DNA of 64,000 bases from the NCBI GenBank assembly GCA_029948255.1, contig JALIZF010001820.1, positions 729,501 to 793,500 on the forward strand, in the 5' to 3' direction. Every line of letters starts with the position of its first letter. Within the stretch, counting starts at the first letter, position 1. Position numbers and translations under genes: made by a program. Shown piece by piece: positions 13,241-24,400 of this stretch. This DNA is from Telmatactis stephensoni (lineage: Eukaryota; Cnidaria; Anthozoa; Actiniaria; Isophelliidae). Below the pieces are notes generated by a model. That model did no database searches. It had not been told where the DNA came from and saw nothing but the letters and a program-made list of their open reading frames with translations.

Positions 13241-13242
13241 AG

Positions 13243-13395
13243 AGGTTTTCATAAACCCGTGAAATCCACTTTAGCGTATTTAGTACTATTTTTAAAAGTG
13301 TAATAGTCAGATTCATACAATAGAAAACAAAAGAGAGTGATGTAATAGTACTAAACTACGGTAACGTGTATTTCACGGGTTTATGAAACCAATCT
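13243..13395. mobile_element. Foldback MITE, about 150 bp
   Basis: The arms AGGTTTTCATAAACCCGTGA and the complement TCACGGGTTTATGAAACC are separated by about 70 bases. The homology continues inward through a TTTAGTACTATT block on both sides. Confidence 0.75.
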
Positions 13396-13665
13396 AATAT
13401 CATTTGGTTGACGCACTTGTAATTTCCTAGTTAGTTGTTAGTTGTTAAAGTGTAAATACAAATTACTAAATAGTACAAAATAGTGCCGCTAGTTAAACAA
13501 TAGAAAACAATAGAATTTGCATACAAATATTTCACGGATATACTGTTAATTTGAACTCTATTCCGTCGAGCTGTTACTCACAGCGTGCAAAGTGCTACTG
13601 TTGTATATCGAGAGATTGGAATAAACCTTTTGGCAGAACTCTGTTTTATCTGGTACGTACACTTA

Positions 13666-13898
13666 GGGGGTGTTTACATAGCACTAGGATCATTCTAGCA
13701 GTTTTAGCCTCCAAGCGAACCAACTTTACGTTTAGTTTACATGACAATTTTCCTAGTAGTATTAAGATGATCCTAAGCTATCCTAGTATACCCGAAGTGA
13801 AGACACAAATTAAATTTCCATGTAAACAAAATGCAGGATAATTCGCTTGCTAGGATGATCCCGCCTAGTGATAATTCTAGTGCCATGTAAACACCCCC
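13666..13898. mobile_element. MITE, Harbinger-like, 233 bp
   Basis: The termini are GGGGGTGTTTACATAGCACT on the left and the complement of GGGGGTGTTTACATGGCACT on the right, flanked on both sides by TTA (13663-13665 and 13899-13901). The 3-bp TWA duplication and G-rich ends fit PIF/Harbinger (Tourist-like) elements. The open frame at 13551-13841 is part of it and not a gene. Confidence 0.85.
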
Positions 13899-14073
13899 TT
13901 AGTCCAGGATCCCGAGCTAAATACCCCGCTAACACACAGAATACGATTAAATGAAATCATATAAAAATATGATCATGATTGTGCATCATTATGCCTGATG
14001 CCAATACTATAGAAGAATTTTTGTCAACGCTAAATGGTCTACATCCTTCGAACTCAGTTCTGAGGACTGATAT

Positions 14074-14184
14074 GAACTAGTGTTTGAGCCAACCAAAAAC
14101 TCTAGAAATTGAACTAGTGTTTGAGCCAACCAAAAACTCTAGAAATTGAACTAGTGTTTGAGCCAACCAAAAACTCTAGAAATT
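14074..14184. repeat. Tandem repeat, 3 x 37 bp
   Basis: Three identical units, each starting GAACTAGTGTTTGAGCCAAC and ending CTCTAGAAATT. Lack of divergence between units implies recent expansion. Confidence 0.95.
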
Positions 14185-14514
14185 CATACGATGAGTCTTC
14201 ATGACATGTTAATCAAACCTCCTATCTTGATCAGTGTTACTTTCATAGATCTCAAAACATAATATTTCTTATCTTCAATTCGTTGTTGCTGAATTTAGCA
14301 CCAAGATGTTTCCAGTCCACGGACCTCTGAACCGAAACATTGCCACATAGCTGACAAGTCCAAAACATTTTTAGCCCATGCCAAAAGATTGCTTTGCAAA
14401 ACGAAGATTTGTGGCTATACTGTACGCGAACAGTAGATTTGCCGGTATTTATACAATATTTAACAACAAGAAATATGTTAAGGGTGGATCAATACAGTTA
14501 TTATCTGACCATAC

Positions 14515-14615
14515 CTCTCCTGTACACTTTGCTGGCTTTCCTGTCCGGTAGCCTATTGATCAAATATTCCAATCGAGACTTTAGTTTGGCATTATGCACA
14601 CGGTGGTAATGTATA
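14515..14615 (-). CDS. Weak candidate exon (hypothetical, minus strand)
   Basis: With an acceptor at gttgctaag (14616-14617) and a GTATGG donor at 14514, this stretch continues the frame of the candidate exon at 15590-15355, giving HYHRVHNAKLKSRLEYLINR and a basic tail. The polypyrimidine tract is poor and no family is recognised. It may be chance. Confidence 0.15.
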
Positions 14616-15354
14616 CTTAGCAACTTGATTTTTTGACCAAGTGTTGAGTTAAGATTGAAGTTTAGAATAACACCAATTTCAGCGTGATCAACGTTGCCGC
14701 AACGATAAACAAATGTCAACAAAAGGCAAATGTCAACAAATGTCGACCTAAGCTCGAGAAACGACAAACATTCCGTTAAACTTCATGAAAATGCACACCA
14801 ATTAGAGATGTCCGTTTTAGCGGCACTGGCACAAGGTATGCCAGACTTGTAATTGACATAAGTTATAACCGATTCAAAGTTATTGTCTTGGACCCATTAT
14901 CAACAATAGAGAGGTTTTTTAATGAATTTCCATCCCGTCCAAGTGCGAAGTGCAATTTTGGCCATTGTAATGGCGCCATACACTTTAATCTTCCACATTT
15001 TCGATTTCCAGTTATGGAAATAATTTTAGTACTTTTTAAATGCTAATTGTTAAGAATTAATTCGTGATTACATTCATGTTGCTAGTGTCGTTTCATTTTA
15101 AGGATTTTTTCCCTTTTTTCTTGTCCGGGTAAAGTATTACTAGTTGAGCATTTTAGCTTTAGAAAACTGTTGTCCTTTGCCAGTTTCCCGTTTGGCGTAT
15201 GGACGTGACAGCTGTCATATGCATGCTCTATGGTCGGTTTGCACTTCAAAGAAAGAATTTGACAGAAAACTGTAATATCAATGTGAACAGAAAACTGCGT
15301 ATTTTGTTTATTGCATAACTTTGACTTTGAGATGAAATTTGTTATGTAATTCAC

Positions 15355-15590
15355 CGATCCCGCATCCATTGTTCTGCCTCCGTAGTTACTGTTGCTACGT
15401 CGGACAAGCTAACATGTTTTCTCATGTACAACCTGATACAGGCACCCGATTGCTGAAATTTGTAAAGGTCTTTCTGAGACTGAGTGCATTCTAAAGGAAC
15501 ATCAAGAAATCGTGTGATAATATCTAAAACATCTTCGAATTCGAGTTTTGTTGCTCGGACATTTACTATTCTATTGGGAAAACCATCCAT
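15355..15590 (-). CDS. Candidate first exon of an unrecognised gene
   Basis: An ATG at 15590 opens 78 codons ending at a GTGAAT donor. The peptide begins MDGFPNRIVNVRATKLEF and contains ACIRLYMRKHVSLSDV; its composition looks like ordinary globular protein rather than repeat. It would be transcribed away from the urea carboxylase gene, whose ATG is 535 bases away. I do not recognise the family. It could also be a gag-like or other transposon fragment. Confidence 0.35.
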
Positions 15591-16125
15591 TGTTTAGTGG
15601 CCATTCAAGCAAAGCCGGGATCGGTGTATTGAATTTCTAGCAAAGCTAAAGATTACAAACAATTTACGGGGTACGACAAACCTTTTACACCTTGAGAAGG
15701 GTGACAAAAGCTCTGTTTATTACATGGTCAGCTATGGTCTTTGGTACCCAAGACAGCCTCACCAGAGGGAGAGCTTATAGGATAGAATTATCCGGATTGC
15801 CGACATATTCATTCTTTGCTTGCCGTTTTGGTATAATTAATTAAAAACGGGTTTCAAATACTTTTAGCCTAGTTCAAATGTTGCATATGTCTTTTCTCCT
15901 GTATTACATCTTATAAACTGAAACTTTGCACTTTTACTACTATCGAGGTGCTCTTTCTATTTCTGGCTTTCATTTTGACGGTGCCTCTTGATTTAGGGGG
16001 GATAAGGTCACGTGACCAGCTGTTAGTGCATATGGTCTATTGCGCCCAAATTTTCAGGTTTATACATTTCTGCATAAACTGACATTTTTTGTAAACTGAC
16101 TGAAATCATTTTGCATAAAAAGGTC
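15591..16125. promoter_or_regulatory. Upstream region of urea carboxylase
   Basis: 535 bases between the minus-strand candidate exon and the urea carboxylase ATG. An in-frame stop (16075-16077) lies 48 bases before the ATG, which supports this start. No clear TATA box or known site was identified; a CACGTGACC E-box-like site occurs at about 16010. Confidence 0.3.
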
Positions 16126-18470
16126 ATGGATGAAATCAATGGATGCCCAAATGGTGGAGATAAGATTAAAACGCTACTCATTGCCAACCGTGGTGAAATT
16201 GCCTGTAGAATAATCAGAACCTGTAAGAAAATGGGAATTAAAACGATCACCGTTTTCACCAAGCATGACGAAGCCGCTTTACATTGTCGTCTTTCCACCG
16301 AATCGCATCCTATTTCATCTTACAGTGACCCCCATGAATATTTACGAATAGCCCGTTTGACAAGAGCAGAAGCAGTGCATCCGGGATACGGATTTCTGGC
16401 GGAGAACCCCGACTTTGCTACGCTTTGCACGGACAACGATATAATATTTATTGGACCTAGCCCTGAATCCATCAAGACATTTGGTTCTAAAGCTCGTGCA
16501 AAAGAAGTGGCAATAAAAACGAATGTACCCACTCTCCCAGGATCGGGCATTTTACACAGCGTTAAAGAAGCATTGGAAGCTGCCGCTAGTATTGGGTATC
16601 CTGTGTTATTCAAAGCTGTTGGTGGCGGCGGAGGGATTGGTATTGAAATTTGTGCTAGAGACGAAGACGTAGGTTTTAATCTTCTTATAAACTGAGTAAT
16701 CATAACTATTACAATTTCCTAAAATCTGATTGGTTGAAAAACTGCTCTATTTCCACTAATCAAACTGTAGGTTGTAATTGGATAGTGTAATTGGACTTGT
16801 TGACTGTAATTGGACACCTGTAATCGGACAGTTGTTATCCAACAGCTGCCAGAGCCAATCAGATTATGCGTAATTGCTACACCATTGAGCGCGCGCTAAA
16901 GACGGATTTTTCCCCTAACTTTTCTCGCTTTTTCAACAAAAATTGATCATTTTACAATTGCGGTTAAAATTGATTAGCAAAATTGTAATAGTTATGATTA
17001 ATTGGTAAGAGAATCTCGTGTCGTCCAATTCTGTCTGCAATCATATTTGGAATAAACAAATTGGACTCCCGCTACGTGGTCGTCCAATCTTGTTTATCCC
17101 TCGTATGATTACAGACCGAATTGGACTCCACTCGGTCCTATTACCATCATTAATCGTACAAGCCTTTAAAAAATAGCCATCCTTTCCCTCACTTGCCTTG
17201 GTAAAAGCAAAAGGACGATTTTTTTCTCAGCTGATTTAATTTAATTACAAATATTGCCTTCGTAACTGTTTTTAGTTTTGTCCCATTCCCATTCCACCGC
17301 GGCGTTTGTGGAGAGAGGGGGAAGGGGACGAGGCAATGATAGTTTTATAATTCCAACTAGCCTCCTCCGCAGGCACCTCTTTTGAGTTTTAATGCTTTTG
17401 GGTTTCCTGTGGGAGCTCGAAGAGGACTGGCACGAAATGGGGGAGGGTAAAAATGATAGAAATTCTTTTTCCCTCCCCCTTTTCGTCCCCAGTCTTTTTC
17501 TTCCCTAATTTTCGCACAGGAAGCCCAAATATAAAAGAAGCCCAAATTTAAAAGGTTGCCTGCGGAGGGGGCTAAATCCCAACAAGTATTGACTTTTTTT
17601 CAATTTTAGAGGGATCTTTTCGTTATCAAGTTTCTCTTATTTTTAAGATCACCGAGAAATTTGAAAGACTGAGGTCATTGGCTGCAAAGTGTTTTGGGAA
17701 TGACAGCCTAATTATAGAGAAATACCTTCCAAACTGTCGCCATATTGAGGTGCAAGTATTTGGAGATGGAAAAGGTAATTTATCCCACGATTTGATGGAT
17801 ATATAATATTTTGCCAACTTCGCGTTTTTCCGCCATGTTTGTCCCCATCACAGGGGTAACAACAACCACCGACCAACATGGCGGCTCCATACATCTCTTG
17901 CCAAAGAGGCTGAGCATATTACGGGTCGATGTCATTAATTTTTTTAATTAAAATGATGTACATGTAGAGTTGCACAATTTTGCGGTGATTGCTCTCTATG
18001 ATGCAAGCATTTTGATTTTATTATGGATCTTGAGTGGACTAATGTTGTCGAAGACGTCAGTCGAAACCATCAATGATTATGTGTATCCTTTTTAATATCG
18101 AACAACTTTTCTCACAGAATGCCATTCGTTAGCAAGCTTCGAGTTCCTCAGTGTTCCTCGAATTCCCGTGAAATCTCAAAATTGTGCGTAAAAACCTGTT
18201 GAAATATCGTTCATGTGCATTTCTTGCCTTGTTAAAGGAATAAGAATACATTATATATAGTACGAGTATTTCCCCGATCAGATATATCGGACATCAAAAC
18301 ACAGCTATGCATGATACTCCACTTTTTTAGGGAAAATTGGAATTTTTGGAGAACGGGAGTGCTCTGTCCAACGAAGATGGCAAAAGGTGATCGAGGAATG
18401 TCCTGCCCCAAACTTACCACAGCAAACAAGGCAGCGTCTTTTTGAAACATCTCGTCGACTTTGTTCCCTC
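16126..18470 (+). CDS. Urea carboxylase exons 1-3: biotin carboxylase N-terminal and ATP-grasp
   Basis: Exon 1 (181 codons) holds the N-domain start [30 protein letters not shown], and the glycine loop [10 protein letters not shown]. The I in GGGGIG is the urea carboxylase form where acetyl-CoA carboxylases have K. Exon 2 adds [19 protein letters not shown]. Exon 3, too short to be obvious, supplies [17 protein letters not shown] (family form ERDCS-QRR-QKV-EE). The ATG at 16126 is the first in frame after a stop at 16075. Intron 1 (16669-17647) holds inverted-repeat elements; intron 2 (17775-18330) a dispersed repeat also found at 27770. Confidence 0.92.
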
Positions 18471-21400
18471 GTAAGTATCACTAAAAGTTCCTTTTCATTT
18501 TGGTATATACCTTCAGTTGCGAGCAAGACATTTGTCTAGCGTTAAACTTTGTTCTCATCTTCAGCAAGGTAGCTACGATCATACAAATTGCCTTAATTTT
18601 CTTAGATTCTAAATCTTTACTTCTCTCCTTTAACACACCAAAATCGAGTTTCTTCGAGTATTAGTTTCGTTTTTATTCACAGACCTTATCAGCTCTACAT
18701 ACGTTACAATAGTTGCGCGCGATAATTCAAATTCGACAATGTGCGTGCTGTAGATCTTAACTAAGCACTCGAATGTATAGCTGTAATAGCATGAGACTAT
18801 TAAGATTACAATTTTAAGATCTTTCAATGTTATTTCAATGTTATAAATTTATTCTATAGGTACTTTCGCTGTATTCCATTCGTTTCTCGTGCGCATCAGT
18901 ATCCCTTGATCTTCTCTTCTAGGCCTACTCCGGGCCCTAAAATCGCCGTAATTTTGAGCGATCGTAGGCGATTTTAGGCGCGGATTTAAGCAAAATTATC
19001 CCCAAAGATGCTCAAAACTTAAGGCGATTTTGGGCGATTTTGGGCGATTTTAGGGCCCGGATTAGGCCTTCTTCTTATTCTAACCGCTTCTGAAATTTAA
19101 TTGTCTCAACATTGAATCTTGTTGATATGTTCCTGTGACACTTATTGTGAAATCCTGGACAACACCTTCATGTTCTTCTGTACAATGTCGATTTAAGACA
19201 GATGTATCATCGCTTTAATCCAGAATCAACGCTTTTTAATGTTCTTATTCTCTCGTGTATGCACTCCTTTCCTCAGGAGCGCGTAATAGTTTGTTCTCGC
19301 CAAAAATTGTGACCTCATTTGTGTGTCTATTCGAGAAAAGACGCACGAGATATTGGAATCTTTTTGTTAAATAACTGATATTCTATTCTATTCTGCCATA
19401 GTTACGTTACGAATCTTGCGGTACCGTGGAGTATGCGGTAAAAGCAGACAACCCCGATGAGTTCTACTTCTTGGAGGTAAACACCCGTATCCAAGTTGAA
19501 CATGAAGTCACAGAGTTAACGCATGGCGAGATAGATTTCATCGAGCTAATGATAAAGCAGTGCACTACAGACAAACCGGACATCGACGATCTCGAAAGGA
19601 AATATACATCTAATGGTCACGCTATACAAGTTCGCATGTATGCTGAGGACCCCTCCAAAAATTTCTGTGCCTGCCCTGGTCTCGTTCAAGAGATTTCGTT
19701 TCCAGTCCGGCACGAGGGCTTTCGACTGGCCACTGTTGTGGAAAGAGGATCTCAAATCAGCCCATTTTATGACCCAATGATAGGGAAAGTTCTACAGTGG
19801 GGTGCTACCAGGGAAAAGGCAATTAAGAGGTTATTGGATAGTCTAACAAATGCGCAATTTTACTGCCCTCCAAACAACCTCGAGTACATCATTGCATTTA
19901 TGAAAACAAGCGTCTTTAAGAGCGGCCATTTGCATACCAAAATATTAGACAATTTTCAATTTGTTCCAAGATGTTTTGAAGTGGTTACTCCTGGATTTCT
20001 CACTGCAGTTCAGTGTTATCCTGGCCGAGAAGGTAAAGGGCTTTGGAGAGTGGGTGTCCCTCCCTCCGCAGCAATGGATCCTCTTGCCTGTCAACTGGCA
20101 AATCGTTTGGTTGAAAATTTTCGAGGAGAGGCTGTTTTGGAGTGTACGATTAAGGTAAAGTAATTCCGAAATTATTTGAAACAATGTATTAATAAGGTAT
20201 TCGAAGAAAGCAACATAATTACTGGGAAAGAGATGAAAATCGTTTTATGATAAATAAGAAATAACTACATTTTTTTAGAATCTTGACAACTGAGTTAAAA
20301 TTCACCATTTCTATTTTTAGGGTCCAACATTAAAGTTTTATCAAGACTCAGTCGTTGCAGTCACAGGAGCTCAAGTGAAATTTTTGATCGATGGGAACCC
20401 TGCACCGATGTGGAAGAGCGTCCTGGTGCGACGAGGAGGATTAGTCACTATCGGTGAAATGACTGGTAGCACTGGTAGTCGAGCGTACTTTGCGATCAAG
20501 GGTGGCATCGATGTGCCGCCTTATCTGGGCAGCAAATCAACTTTCCTGGACGGATCGTTTGGTGGTTATCAAGGACGTAAACTTGAACTTGGTGATGTGA
20601 TCAAAATCGGTGCTTGCGCAATTCAAGATGAGACCGAACGCGTTTTAATGAAGATCCCGGAGTTTACCAACCACTGGACTATAAAAGTCTTGCCTGGTCC
20701 TTATGCAAATCCTGATTACTTCACAGACGATGATATCAAAATGTTCTATGATACTAAGTGGAAAGTCCATCACGATTCGAACAGGTTGGGAATTCGCCTG
20801 TTAGGACCCTCGCCAACATGGGCCAGGACTGATGGAGGAGAAGGAGGCAGCCATCCATCAAATGTTCACGACTATGTTTATGCCATTGGATCTGTAAATT
20901 TCACTGGTAAGATAACCAAGTTTTTAAGAAATGATTTATATATAGGTAACATGTATACTATACTCATGTGTAGACCCGACTGGTAGAGGGTATTTTCCAA
21001 ACGATCGATGCAGCAAAAGTAGAGTAAATAGCTTAAGATACAAGCTTTAGAATGTACTGTCCGTCCGCAGGGTATCGTGGGTATTATGTCTGGTGTTTTC
21101 TAATGCATCTCTAAGTTTGTCCCATTCTTAAATAAACACAAGACTGCCATTGATTGGATAATTTATTGTGCAGTTATTTCCTACTAACATACTTTGTCGT
21201 CAGTTTTACCTTGACATCTTTCTATGCTGATTTTCATGTTTTCATGATGGTACATTTCATAGGTGACATGCCAATAATAATAGGAACAGATGGACCAAGC
21301 CTTGGTGGATTTGTATGTCCTTGTACTATAATTGAGTCCGAGCTATGGAAAATTGGACAATTACGCCCTGCCGACACTGTCCAGTTCAAAATGATTTCCA

Positions 21401-24400
21401 TTAATGAAGCTCTAAATGCCAGCATAAATCAAGAAAAATACATTCATACATTGGGCAGCGGCATCAAAGAACCATCCACCATGCCACCAACAGTTTGTCA
21501 GTTGGAAACGCGCGCTATACTACATGAAGTCGCCCCATCCCAAAATCATCCAGGAATGAAGATACGATTATCTGGTGATAGGTACATATTGATCGAGTAC
21601 GGTCCCATGGTTCTCGATCTAAACCTACGTTTTCGTATTCATTTTCTGGAGAAAAAGTTGTTGAAATGCAATGCTCATGGAATAGAAGAAACAGCCCCTG
21701 GAGTACGCTCTCTGCAAGTGCGATTTAATGCATTGGTAATACCTTTTGAGGAGCTTATCGATCTCGTTTGTAATATCGATAGCACAATCCCCGACATCAC
21801 AACATCTCACTTGGTGATTCCATCCCGTGTCATTCAACTTCCAATGTGTTTCAACTACAGTGGAGTCGACATGGCTATCAAACGCTACATGAAATTAGTT
21901 AGACAAGAGGCGCCTTACTTGCCATCAAACATCGAGTTCATCAAAAAGAACAATGGACTGGAATCAATTGAAGATGTGAGGAAGAAAGTGTTTTCAGCCT
22001 CATACATGTGTTTAGGTTAGTATTAGCGTTCGTTCAAACTGATAGGCAAATTCTTTAAAATTCTAAGCCTTAATATACAGGGAAAATAAATAGAACTAAT
22101 AATTGCAATGAAAACACTTATGTGATGTATATAGAACAGCCGCGAATCTAGGAATTTTTGAAGAGAGGTGCACCATCGAGATTAAAAGAGCCAATTTATA
22201 GGAGTGGGTTATTTTTGGCACGCGTGCGCTCAAAAATGTAATTTTATAACAAATTTTATCCAATCTATTGTGAGCGTAAGAATGGTTGTTTTTCTTTCGA
22301 AATTTTCTCAAAAGAAAAAAATGGATCCAACTGAAAGGAGGGGGCACCCGGGTCCGCCACTGTAAAAGTAGGTGAAACCTGGCCTAAAAAGTAAAATTGC
22401 TGGAGTTTGGTAAGTCGACCTAGAAAATGGAAGTACTTTTGAGCTTGGCCATGGTTAGGATACTGGGAGAGTCGGAATCTAGTTTCTTCATGTGTCGGTT
22501 AACTCAGGACCCGGACACACCCGGACACACATGATCTTTTCTTTGTGTGTTATAATCCGGTGGAAGCTTATACCCGGTCTGTGTTTTTTTTTTTTTTTTT
22601 TTGCATTTGTTGTTTAGGGGACTTAGATAACTGGGACCACATGGTCACGGTGACCTTTAGCTGCAAATAGATAAAATAAAGACAACATACCATTCTTTTT
22701 AGGACTGGGGGATGTTTACCTTGGAGCACCATGTGCAGTTCCCATCAATCCACTTGACCGCGTTGTGGTACCAAAGTACAACCCTGCAAGAACTTTTACT
22801 CAAGAAGGTACCGTTGGACTTGGTGGCTCCTTCATGTGCATCTATCCAATGGATAGCCCTGGGGGATACCAATTGGTAGGACGCTCATTACCAATATGGA
22901 ACACTTATGCAAATGGTAGTAAGCTTTTTTCTGAAAACAAGCCGTGGCTCTTGGAGATGTTTGACCAGGTGGGATTTACTGAGATCTAGGGTTGTAGAAA
23001 ACTTCTTAGACTTAAAGGCTGTCTATGTAAAGCAATTGCTAACCCCTAATCCCCCCTCCCCAAGTACAACAATATTTAAAGAAGGCCTTTCTAATAAAAT
23101 TATGCAGTCCAGCTGTAAGAATATGATTGATATATACCACTTATATTAGATACTTTCTTGTGTATTACGGGCTGATATTTAACGAGTCGCGTACGTATTT
23201 TGCCGAGCCTTTAGGCGAGGCAAAATGCGAGCGACGAGTAAAATGTCAGCCCATAATACATAAGAAAATATCTAATAAAGGATTTATTATACAATTGCTT
23301 TTCTGCTTTGTTTTTAACAGTATTTTTGTCATCGAAACAGTCCTTTTTGAAAACAAGCGCGCGCGCGCTTCAAACCGGTTTGAAGCCTTGACGTCATACA
23401 GGAACGAATACGCAAACCGGATTTCTAAACAGTCCTGCAAACCAGCGCGCGCGCGGGAAAAAGAAACCGGTTTGAAGCCTTGACGTCATGCAGGGCCGAA
23501 TACGCGAACTGGATTTCTAGAGGGTATTACCGTCCCACATTGGCCCTCAAACGATACCCTATTTGGTAAATTTACGTCACAATTGTATAATAATAGTATA
23601 TTATCATAGAATATAAGAATATACTAATGTATAATCGGCAAGTATCCAGTACGATCAGAACGAAGTTTCTGATTTGTTGAAATAACAAAGAGCAGTAAAA
23701 CAAGCAGTGAAGGCTAGAACAAAACACATTCTTCACCATAATCCACCCATTCTTTGTTTTTTGTTTTTGTTTTTATTTTTGTTTGTTTGTTTGTTGTTTT
23801 TTGTTGTTTTTTTGTTGTTTTTGTTGTTTTTTGTTTGTTTTTTTGTTTGTTGTTGTTGTTGTTGTCATTTCAACAAATCAGAAACTTCGTTCTGACCCCT
23901 CGGGTTCTGACAGCACAGGTCGACCCAAAATCGGAGCTTTCCTAACAAATTCATTTTCATCTTTTTACAGCGAAAATCGTTGCATCGCGACCAGCAAATT
24001 ACAAATTTTGTTTTGATTTTGGGTTTTTCTGAGCCGTCAATCATTTTGGGGGCGGAGCTTTCACGAACTCGTTCAGTGATTGGTTGATTTGGAAGACGCT
24101 CCGCCCACAATATGATTGACGGTTCAGAAAAACCCAAAATCAAAACAAAATTTGTAATTTGCTAGTCGCGATACAACGATTTTGGCTGTAACGCTTAAAA
24201 AAGGTGCGTTTTTACGAGGTATCTGAAGTGGATTTGGACCAAATGCGTGATTGTTTCGTTGCGGGCAAGTTTGAAGTCAAAGTGGAGAAAACAGACTTCA
24301 ACATCAATGAATACAACAGGTTTCTAGAAAGCATCAAAGAGGACGTAAACAGGTACAAAGACCAACAGAAAGCTGCTTCAAAAGTCATGAATATGGAAGA

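Noticed and set aside
13551..13841. 96-codon plus-strand ORF
   Set aside because: Mostly inside the Harbinger-like MITE 13666-13898; no domain.
23707..24143. ORFs rich in Phe, Val and Leu in urea carboxylase intron 7
   Set aside because: They come from a T/GTTT-rich low-complexity filler between foldback arms.
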